Shown here piece by piece: positions 1 through 5,023 of a DNA stretch of 5,860 nucleotides. How positions within the stretch are numbered: the first letter of the stretch is position 1; each line of letters begins with the position of its first letter. Source of the stretch: Planctomicrobium sp. (GTDB taxonomy: Bacteria; Planctomycetota; Planctomycetia; Planctomycetales; Planctomycetaceae); NCBI GenBank assembly GCA_029259835.1, contig JAJDEL010000911.1, positions 1 through 5,860 of the forward strand. The letters are read 5' to 3'. The position numbers and the translations under genes are program-made. The notes beneath the pieces are model-generated. The model was not told where the DNA came from. It did not search any database and worked only from the letters and a program-made list of their open reading frames with translations.

Positions 1-36
1 CATGTCACGAAGTAACATCACCAAGGAATACAATTC

Positions 37-1113
37 ATGAAAACGACTCTGTTCAGATTCAAACGTCTCATGGTGACCACCGCGATGCTGAGCCAGCTCT
101 CGCACTTCGCTGCCGCCGATGAACCGACTCGCGTCTATCACAATCAACTGCAGCTCCTCAATGATGCGAAACCGCTGCTGGCCGACTATCCGGAATTCAT
201 TCAACCGATTGATGAGGTGAGACGATATGAAGCTCCTTTGCTTGTGGATGATGAAGAAGCCGATCTCAGCGTGCGTGCCTGGCGGTTCTCGTACAACGCC
301 CGTGGGATCATCGAAATGCCGAATCGCCTGCGAGCTGACAAAACAGTGGTGATCATGGTTCATCCCTGGGGGATCGACGATGGCCAAGGATGGAAGACTC
401 CCGAGCCAGCCGGAGCCTGCGACTTCTGTACGCCAACGAAGAATCATCTTGCTGCCCGGCATACTCGCGAGGTGGTCGACCCATTTCTGAAACGGATGCG
501 AGGCAGTGTGTCGCTGGTGATGTACAGTCTGATCGCTCCGGTCGACCCAATTCGCAAGAAACTGTATCGCACGTTCGATAATCCGCCCTCTGCCGAAGAA
601 CGTGCGGAAGCGAAGAAGGAACTCGCGGCCAAGCTGAAGAGTCTGCCATACAAAGGCCAACCGATCGTAGACAAGCTGACTCTCTCCAGTGATCGTCCTG
701 TGATCGACTACTTCCGCCAGTTCCCGGGCCTCAGCGCCAACGACTATTACAACGGCAAGGGATTTTGGAACGTACCCGTGCCAGTGACTGCCGACGTCAC
801 CGTGCATCCCGACGACGTGTTGATCTTCGATCAAGAGGGCTACGCACCGCTGAAGAAATTCCTCAACAAGCACGGCATTCGCCATGTCTTGCTAACCGGC
901 TACGCGACCGACATGTGCTTCTGTCGCACGACAGCGGGATATGAGAATCTTTCGAAAGACTTCAACGTCTTCCTCGTCGGCGACGCCACGCTCGCCACTT
1001 TTCCGGCGAACAACACACCGCGATACGCCACGAACGCTCACATCTCATTTGCATCGATTAACCACTTGGTCACTCAGGTCTCATGGGTGAAGAAAATTGA
1101 GAATTCAAAATGA
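37..1113 (+). CDS. Exported isochorismatase-like (cysteine hydrolase fold) protein with a degenerate catalytic triad
   Basis: The protein is 358 residues. Residues 1-27 form a Sec-type signal peptide: a basic start (K2, R7, K9, R10), a hydrophobic core and an AAA cleavage region before D28, so the mature protein should be outside the cytoplasm. The isochorismatase fold is recognised from a first beta strand at about 103-108, the stretch TGYATDMC (287-294) ending in the family's nucleophilic cysteine C294, and the following strand VFLVGDATLA (311-320). It is longer than the usual 180-220 residues, with an N-terminal extension of about 75 residues and an insertion at about 120-250. The catalytic Asp expected after strand 1 is aligned with H109, and the expected Lys with Q266, so ordinary hydrolase activity is doubtful. 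Only four cysteines occur, as C128xxC131 and C294xC296. The start is supported by AAGGA at 23-27. The stop overlaps the next start (ATGA, 1110-1113). Substrate unknown; family assignment is firm, function is not. Confidence 0.85.
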   Translation: MKTTLFRFKRLMVTTAMLSQLSHFAAADEPTRVYHNQLQLLNDAKPLLADYPEFIQPIDEVRRYEAPLLVDDEEADLSVRAWRFSYNARGIIEMPNRLRADKTVVIMVHPWGIDDGQGWKTPEPAGACDFCTPTKNHLAARHTREVVDPFLKRMRGSVSLVMYSLIAPVDPIRKKLYRTFDNPPSAEERAEAKKELAAKLKSLPYKGQPIVDKLTLSSDRPVIDYFRQFPGLSANDYYNGKGFWNVPVPVTADVTVHPDDVLIFDQEGYAPLKKFLNKHGIRHVLLTGYATDMCFCRTTAGYENLSKDFNVFLVGDATLATFPANNTPRYATNAHISFASINHLVTQVSWVKKIENSK

Positions 1114-1309
1114 CCAACAAATCGCGAATCGAAGGCAGCTCGCCTCGAGACTTTCTTGAGGTGAGTGCAACGGGAGCGATTGGCCTTTCGACAGGGTTAC
1201 TCACGTCTTCTGCGAAGGCGGTTGAGACGACGATGATGTATCTCCGAAGACAGCACTCGGTCACCTGAATGTCGGGTCGGATCAATCGGTTCCCAATGGT
1301 TCGACTGGC
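1110..1309 (+). pseudogene. 5' remnant of a Tat-signal protein gene, translationally coupled to the upstream gene
   Basis: An ATG at 1110 overlaps the stop of the preceding gene as ATGA and opens a 52-codon frame ending with TGA at 1266-1268. Its start has the form of a planctomycete Tat signal: SPRDFLE at residues 11-17, a Gly/Ala/Ser/Leu-rich core (19-34) and an SAKA cleavage-like site (34-37). The twin arginine reads Pro-Arg, which one base change (CGT to CCT) would explain. The frame collapses right after the signal. A neighbouring frame stays open from 1229 to the TAG at 1412-1414 and begins DDVSPKTALGHLNVGS, so a single-base indel near 1227-1238 is the simplest reading. The rest of the gene is missing and mobile-element debris follows. 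The mature product cannot be identified. In planctomycetes such signals occur on oxidoreductases, DUF1501/DUF1552 proteins and others. An intact 52-residue peptide is the alternative, which I think less likely. Confidence 0.55.
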
Positions 1310-1398
1310 CAGGGCTTTTGCAATTTACATTTTGGCGACTCTGCGTACTGTTGGTTGAATTTATGGAGATCGGGGTTTAGAACGTGTTTGAAATACCT

Positions 1399-1475
1399 GA
1401 GCCGAACGCGCTAGCGTCGGGCAATTCGCGAGAAATCGTGACTCCCGCAAGGCCCGTGGCTAGCGCCATCGGCTC
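1399..1475. repeat. Long imperfect inverted repeat (REP-like hairpin)
   Basis: Two 24-base arms, 1399-1422 and 1452-1475, face each other around a 29-base loop. Three blocks pair exactly: GAGCCGA (1399-1405) with TCGGCTC (1469-1475), CGCTAGC (1409-1415) with GCTAGCG (1459-1465), and CGGGC (1418-1422) with GCCCG (1452-1456). The gaps between blocks are equal on both sides (3 and 2 bases), so 19 of 24 positions pair, with two symmetric internal loops. It lies in non-coding DNA between the Tat-gene remnant and the transposase remnant. A GC-rich paired structure of this form resembles the dispersed palindromic (REP-like) repeats of bacterial intergenic regions. That it is multicopy is inference. 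No T-run follows, so it is not an obvious terminator. Confidence 0.6.
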
Positions 1476-1531
1476 ATAAGGTGACCGAAAGTCAATTTCA
1501 AAATACGTTCTTAGTTCAAGGAGGTTTCGAA

Positions 1532-1881
1532 ATGGTTGCTGCCTGCGAGGGGAGCTTGCTGACATATTTGTCGCAAGTGCCTGATCCACGTGGGCGACAG
1601 TTATCGATTCAAAGTTGCGACGACGTCATCCATCTTCTGCAATGCTCACGGCAGTTGTTAGTGGTCTATGATGAGGCGCTCAAGGGTATACCGGAATTGT
1701 GGAGTGGCTCCACGATTTACCGGTTGACGTCTGGCATTGGATGGGACACACGCGATGACCTCTCAAACTGGATAGCTTCCGATATTTAAGGAGTAACAAA
1801 ACCCATCCCATCGCTCCCACCTTACGCAGCCTCACCCGAAATCCCTTACGCCTCTTCACCAAAACCGGCTACCAGAACTAA
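1532..1881 (+). pseudogene. Decayed ISAs1-family transposase, N-terminal domain only
   Basis: A strong ribosome binding site (AAGGAGG, 1518-1524) sits 7 bases before ATG 1532. The product begins MVAACEGSLLTYLSQVPDPRG, whose LxxYLxxVPDPRxRQ pattern marks the N-terminal DDE_Tnp_1-associated domain of ISAs1 (H-repeat) transposases. The reading then moves to another frame: from about 1612 it gives RRRHPSSAMLTAVVSGL, GAQGYTGIVEWLHDLP and VDVWHWMGHTR, then PLKLDSFRYLR, the expected next parts of the same domain. This second frame holds TGA stops at 1669-1671, 1672-1674 and 1756-1758 before its TAA at 1879-1881. The last (CGA TGA CCT) looks like a CGA to TGA change in a conserved Arg-Arg-Pro. Similarity fades after about 1796, and the DDE catalytic domain (a full transposase is roughly 350-400 residues) is absent. 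It cannot be functional. The 102-codon frame 1481-1789 is the unshifted reading of the same DNA and not a separate gene. Confidence 0.8.
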
Positions 1882-2016
1882 ACGAAAGCTCTGACAGCAA
1901 TCGAATCACAATGTCGCATTCTATTCTGTAAATCAATACAGTGAGGGCTGCGAACGAAAGCCAGTTTCTCGAATCATGTGGATTGCGGGAAAATTCGCGT
2001 CCCTTGACATTCTGCC

Positions 2017-2907
2017 ATGAAAACAGACAGAACGATGCCCCATGACCCCATGTTTTTAGATCTTTCAAACTGGTCTCAGATCACGATCACTGGACCAGAT
2101 CGGAAGTCGTACCTCCACAGTTTTTGCACGAACGACATCAACAAATTGAAGACCGGTGAATGCTGCGAAGCGTTCATTCCGGACATAAAAGGGCGGATTC
2201 TCGGTCACGTCTTTGTAATCTCTCGAGAAGAGCATTTGAAACTGATCGCGGTGCCGGGAGCAAATGAAATACTGACTCCCCATCTCACGAAGTACCTGCT
2301 TGGTGTTGATGCAACAGTGACCGACGTGACGAGTGAAAATGGATTGTTGTGTTTGGTAGGTGAAGGTGCCACCAACTTTATTGATCTTGCCGTTTGCGTG
2401 AATATCACGAATCTGCCGACTTACCTCGTTGATGCCCAACTCACGCAGATTAAGGCTGTGAAGCATCAATTGAAAAACCACGGTCTTGCCGAAGGCTCAC
2501 CAGAACTCTTTGAACGCCTGCGGATTGAAGCAGGTTTTCCGTACGTCGGTCGAGACATCTCTGATGCGAACATCGCGCAGGAGGCCGCCCGAACGGAACA
2601 AGCCATTAGTTTCACAAAAGGCTGTTACCTCGGACAGGAACCGATCGCCCGACTCGATGCAATGGGACACACGAACAAGGAACTGCGTGGACTGCACATT
2701 AAAGGCAGCGAAGTTGTGGTGGGTTCAACCGTTCTGAGTGAAGAGAACGAAATCGGTACGATCACCTCTGTTGCCCAACGTGACGATGCAACTTGCGTAG
2801 CACTCGCTATGCTCAAATCGAAATTCACTCAACCTGGAACAAGTGTTGCCGTTGTTACCAACACTGGGACATTTCCGGCAAAGGTCTACTGGCCGAGATT
2901 TGAATGA
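2017..2907 (+). CDS. ygfZ: YgfZ/GcvT-like folate-binding protein
   Basis: The 296-residue protein belongs to the YgfZ branch of the aminomethyltransferase (GcvT) fold. YgfZ proteins bind tetrahydrofolate and support assembly or repair of certain Fe-S enzymes in the cytoplasm; they are not glycine cleavage enzymes. The signature KGCYLGQE is at 201-208 with the conserved Cys203, followed by the usual ARLDAMGHTNKELRGL. The N-terminal half shows LTGPDRxxxLHxxxTNDI-like text at 24-41 (TGPDRKSYLHSFCTNDIN) and DIKGRILG at 56-63. The C-terminal domain (about 225-290) has the expected EIGTITSVA segment. Length is close to E. coli YgfZ (326). No signal peptide or membrane segment is visible. The start is uncertain: no clear ribosome binding site precedes ATG 2017, and in-frame ATGs at 2035 and 2050 are also possible since conserved text begins at residue 13. 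No stop or frameshift is seen, so the gene appears intact beside the decayed region. Confidence 0.93.
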   Translation: MKTDRTMPHDPMFLDLSNWSQITITGPDRKSYLHSFCTNDINKLKTGECCEAFIPDIKGRILGHVFVISREEHLKLIAVPGANEILTPHLTKYLLGVDATVTDVTSENGLLCLVGEGATNFIDLAVCVNITNLPTYLVDAQLTQIKAVKHQLKNHGLAEGSPELFERLRIEAGFPYVGRDISDANIAQEAARTEQAISFTKGCYLGQEPIARLDAMGHTNKELRGLHIKGSEVVVGSTVLSEENEIGTITSVAQRDDATCVALAMLKSKFTQPGTSVAVVTNTGTFPAKVYWPRFE

Positions 2908-3022
2908 TCTTCTCAATTCTGGTTCTGGTGAAGCATCAAGATTTCAACCATCTTCGTATTTTTGCTACTCTTTGTTCTCGTTCTGACAGGTATTGAAACC
3001 GTATCGAAACAAGAGATTCAAA

Positions 3023-4207
3023 ATGGATTCCAAACTCGTTGTTCAACGTCGTGACTTTCTCAAGAGTGCTGCTTTTGCGTCCGGTGCGTTTGCTTTCGCG
3101 CCGAGCCTCTTTGCGGAGAATCGGCTCACGGATCCAAATCACGGAAAACTGATCGCACACCAAACGGTTCCAATGAACGCAGAGCCGCCGCTCACGGATC
3201 TTGTCAAAACATGGATCACTCCGAACGATCTGTTTTACATCCGCAGTCATGCTCCGGTTCCAAAAATTGACACGAAGTCGTTTCGGCTCAAAGTCGAAGG
3301 CATGGTCGAGACGCCACTCGAACTGAGCCTCGATGAATTAGCCACTCTCGAACAACGTTCTGCCGTCGCGACAATGACGTGTGCCGGAAACCGTCGCTAT
3401 GAACACTCTCGCGTTTCTCCGATCAAAGGTGTCCCCTGGCAGGAAGGTGCGATTGGCAATGCGAAGTGGTCAGGAACGCTGCTTTCCGCAGTCCTCAAGA
3501 AAGCAGGAATCAAACCTGAAGCGAGTCATGTTTGGTTTGACGGATTGGATGAAATCGAGCGTTCCTCCGGTGTGATTCCTTTCGGCGGCTCAATCCCACT
3601 TGGGAAAGCGATGGATGATTCGGACACGATGCCGGGAGCACTCTTATGCACCGGTATGAACGGCGATCCATTACCGCCTGACCATGGGTTTCCGCTGCGA
3701 ACCGTTGTGCCGGGATACATCGGTGCTCGTAGTGTGAAGTGGCTCGGGAAGATTACTGTGAGTGATAAACCGTCACTGAATCACTATGTCGCCACAGCGT
3801 ACAAGGTTGTCGAAGAAGGAACCGATCTCGAATGGGCGGAAGAAGGCCCGATCTACCGATTCCCACTCAACTCCGTCATCTGCACCCCGACTCCCAACGA
3901 CAAACTCAAACCTGGAACTGTCTCAGTCGCAGGTTACGCAATTCCACCAGGCGAGAGCGGCAGAACGATCACCAGAGTTAATGTGTCCGTTGATGGTGGC
4001 AAAACCTGGAAGCGTGCGAAGATTTCCTCCCCAGTCAACGCATATTGCTGGGTACTCTGGAAAGCCGAAGTTGATGTTTCCAACGGCACTGACGAAATCA
4101 TCGTCCGCGCCGTTGATTCCAAAAAGAACACGCAGCCCCGCCGCGTCGACTGGAACATGAAAGGCTACCTCTTTAACTCCTGGCACCGTGTCCCGGTCGA
4201 TATTTAA
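3023..4207 (+). CDS. Tat-exported sulfite oxidase-type molybdopterin oxidoreductase
   Basis: This 394-residue enzyme should bind molybdenum cofactor and oxidise sulfite to sulfate, or act on a related substrate, outside the cytoplasmic membrane. A Tat signal covers about residues 1-31: QRRDFLK at 8-14, a hydrophobic core and LFA before the mature start. The Mo-binding domain (about 60-245) has the ligand Cys120 in TMTCAGNRR (117-125) and the stretch NGDPLPPDHGFPLR (213-226), typical of sulfite oxidases. R74 in FYIRSHAPVP and Y260 line up with active-site Arg138 and Tyr322 of chicken sulfite oxidase. The C-terminal dimerisation domain ends with FNSWHRVPV (384-392). There is no cytochrome b5 domain, so it resembles SorA-like enzymes that use a separate cytochrome c. 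I chose ATG 3023 over a TTG at 2993 because it places the twin arginines at residues 9-10. It lies 115 bases after ygfZ. A SorT- or YedY-like activity cannot be excluded. Confidence 0.92.
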   Translation: MDSKLVVQRRDFLKSAAFASGAFAFAPSLFAENRLTDPNHGKLIAHQTVPMNAEPPLTDLVKTWITPNDLFYIRSHAPVPKIDTKSFRLKVEGMVETPLELSLDELATLEQRSAVATMTCAGNRRYEHSRVSPIKGVPWQEGAIGNAKWSGTLLSAVLKKAGIKPEASHVWFDGLDEIERSSGVIPFGGSIPLGKAMDDSDTMPGALLCTGMNGDPLPPDHGFPLRTVVPGYIGARSVKWLGKITVSDKPSLNHYVATAYKVVEEGTDLEWAEEGPIYRFPLNSVICTPTPNDKLKPGTVSVAGYAIPPGESGRTITRVNVSVDGGKTWKRAKISSPVNAYCWVLWKAEVDVSNGTDEIIVRAVDSKKNTQPRRVDWNMKGYLFNSWHRVPVDI

Positions 4208-4232
4208 CGCTCGAATGTCTCCTTATTACAAC

Positions 4233-4253
4233 AGCGGGTTTTCGAAACGCGCT
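4233..4253 (+). terminator. Hairpin downstream of the sulfite oxidase gene, possible weak terminator
   Basis: Nine-base arms AGCGGGTTT (4233-4241) and AAACGCGCT (4245-4253) flank a TCG loop and pair at eight of nine positions. The structure begins 26 bases after the stop codon, where a transcription terminator would be expected. It is not followed by a run of T, so intrinsic termination would be weak; it may instead stabilise the 3' end of the message. The arms are short, so chance occurrence is possible. Confidence 0.3.
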
Positions 4254-4291
4254 ATCTCATTACTTCAGAACAGTGAAGGCAGACTTCGCCG

Positions 4292-4465
4292 ATGCCCGAT
4301 GCCGAACCCGCACCAACTTTCGTGGTGGTCGACTCGCCGAAGGACCCGTCAGCGAAGGACGAGAATGACGATGGTCCTTTCGCTGCTGCTTTTGGATTGG
4401 CAATCCTTGGCAATGGTAAAGGTTTTGGGGGCGGGGCAAACAACTCCGAGGCATTTTCACTCTGA
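4292..4465 (+). CDS. Doubtful small hypothetical protein, acidic then glycine-rich
   Basis: An ATG at 4292 opens 57 codons. The product starts with an acidic, proline-containing part (MPDAEPAPTFVVVDSPKDPS, then AKDENDDGPF, about residues 1-30) and ends with a short hydrophobic and glycine-rich part (FAAAFGLAILGNGKGFGGG, 30-48). GAAGG at 4275-4279 lies 12 bases before the ATG, a long spacing. Codon third positions are GC-leaning in the first half, as in the neighbouring genes. The same bases are also open on the minus strand (4443-4252), where they read as a Pro/Ser-rich sequence, and in another plus frame (4188-4559), so openness alone says little. I recognise no family. It could be a small gene, a fragment of a lost gene, or noise. 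Confidence 0.25.
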   Translation: MPDAEPAPTFVVVDSPKDPSAKDENDDGPFAAAFGLAILGNGKGFGGGANNSEAFSL

Positions 4466-4547
4466 GTCGGGACTCTCCTTCCTTTCCGCTGGTGTGATTG
4501 CGGATGTTACTGCAGCGGGAGGATCTCATTTTTGTATTCTTCACAGC

Positions 4548-4576
4548 GGCCTGTCTTAACAAGTGGCCTGTCTTAA
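4548..4576. repeat. Close direct repeat of GGCCTGTCTTAA
   Basis: The 12-base sequence GGCCTGTCTTAA occurs at 4548-4559 and again, without mismatch, at 4565-4576, giving a 17-base period. Two exact copies this near each other are unlikely by chance. They may be a small duplication or a pair of protein-binding sites; no nearby gene start makes a regulatory role obvious. Confidence 0.6.
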
Positions 4577-4701
4577 TCGTCAGATTTTTGTTGACGTGAT
4601 AGACATGTAAATCTGCGAGCTGCAGGTTTTGCATATCGGATTCCAAATAGATTTGAATATGCCTTTTCAGTCCGATTTTCTTGATATCATTACAGGCCAC
4701 T
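4562..4701. repeat. Ten-base inverted repeat bounding about 140 bases, possible MITE-like remnant
   Basis: AGTGGCCTGT at 4562-4571 is matched exactly in reverse complement by ACAGGCCACT at 4692-4701. The enclosed segment is short and AT-rich and has no known gene, which would fit a miniature inverted-repeat element. Against this, no flanking target duplication is visible and the similarity does not clearly extend inward. A 10-base match somewhere in 800 bases is not very rare, so I hold this loosely. Confidence 0.2.
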
Positions 4702-4762
4702 GCGAGACAGCAACCTCCTCAATGATCAGTTTTGAAGATTAAAACGGGCTTTTCGGAAATAT

Positions 4763-4801
4763 CGTAACTAATTTCTCTTTAGTCGGTTACGTAAATTTTT
4801 T
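4763..4801 (+). terminator. AT-rich stem followed by a T-run, weak terminator candidate
   Basis: CGTAAC (4763-4768) and GTTACG (4786-4791) can pair across a 17-base loop, with further possible pairing of ACTAA and TTAGT inside it. Six T bases follow at 4796-4801. The order stem then T-run fits an intrinsic terminator on the plus strand, but the stem is short and GC-poor and no secure gene lies directly upstream. Confidence 0.25.
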
Positions 4802-4961
4802 GTAGTCGTCTCGCGATTCTCTCTGTTTTCTTGTTACGAATCACCCTTTCGTGGTGGATCAATCCATTACGATATGATGTCTTGCCGTGACGCGCCATGC
4901 GAACGTTGCGAGAGCGCGGCAGATTCGTGTGCAATCCCTCCTGACTCCCCCTCGTCTTGTC

Positions 4962-4988
4962 GTCTTGGCTTGTCCCAGACAAGCAGAC
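4962..4988. promoter_or_regulatory. Strong hairpin in the leader of the cytochrome gene
   Basis: GCTTGTC (4968-4974) and GACAAGC (4978-4984) pair perfectly around a CCA loop. The stem continues with GTCT (4962-4965) against AGAC (4985-4988) after a two-base bulge, giving 11 base pairs in total. It ends 35 bases before the chosen ATG at 5024. No T-run follows on the plus strand. It may act in the mRNA leader, or mark the end of a minus-strand transcript. The structure is directly visible; its role is inferred. Confidence 0.4.
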
Positions 4989-5023
4989 TTCCCACCAGTG
5001 ACGCCTCTCTTGGAACTGCTCAA

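Larger units (their letters stand above)
4208..5023. other. Long intergenic region without a secure gene
   Basis: About 815 bases separate the sulfite oxidase from the cytochrome gene. I find no recognisable protein family on either strand. From 4260 to 4465 the base composition is coding-like and reads in several overlapping frames on both strands, none recognisable. From about 4570 to 4850 the DNA is AT-rich and repeatedly interrupted by stops on the plus strand. The region holds a hairpin just after the sulfite oxidase, a close 12-base direct repeat, a 10-base inverted repeat spanning 140 bases, a weak terminator-like structure and a strong hairpin near the cytochrome start, listed separately. 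On the minus strand, GAGGAGGT (4720-4713) lies 12 bases before a GTG (4700-4698) that opens 146 codons to 4260; the second half looks like a shadow and no family is recognised. Decayed genes or regulatory leader DNA are both possible. Confidence 0.6.

Noticed and set aside
1481..1789. A 102-codon plus-strand ORF as an intact gene
   Set aside because: Only its part from 1532 to about 1600 matches a family (ISAs1 transposase N-terminus). The continuation of that domain is in another frame, so the ORF is an artefact of a frameshifted pseudogene.
2004..2009. TTGACA just before ygfZ as a -35 promoter box
   Set aside because: It lies only 7 bases before the ATG and no -10-like hexamer is found 16-18 bases downstream.
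2065..2481. A 138-codon minus-strand ORF
   Set aside because: It lies wholly opposite the well-supported YgfZ gene and has no recognisable features of its own.
2458..2940. TGAAGCATCAA occurring in ygfZ (about 2458) and again after it (about 2929)
   Set aside because: One copy is inside coding sequence and the 11-base match shows no extension or symmetry, so chance is the likely explanation.
3786..4160. A 124-codon plus-strand ORF inside the sulfite oxidase gene
   Set aside because: It is an alternate frame of a clearly coding region, rich in Ser, Arg and Thr and with no domain signal.
4317..4857. CTTTCGTGGTGG occurring near 4317 and near 4846
   Set aside because: The match does not extend beyond about 12 bases and the flanks differ, giving no sign of a repeat element.
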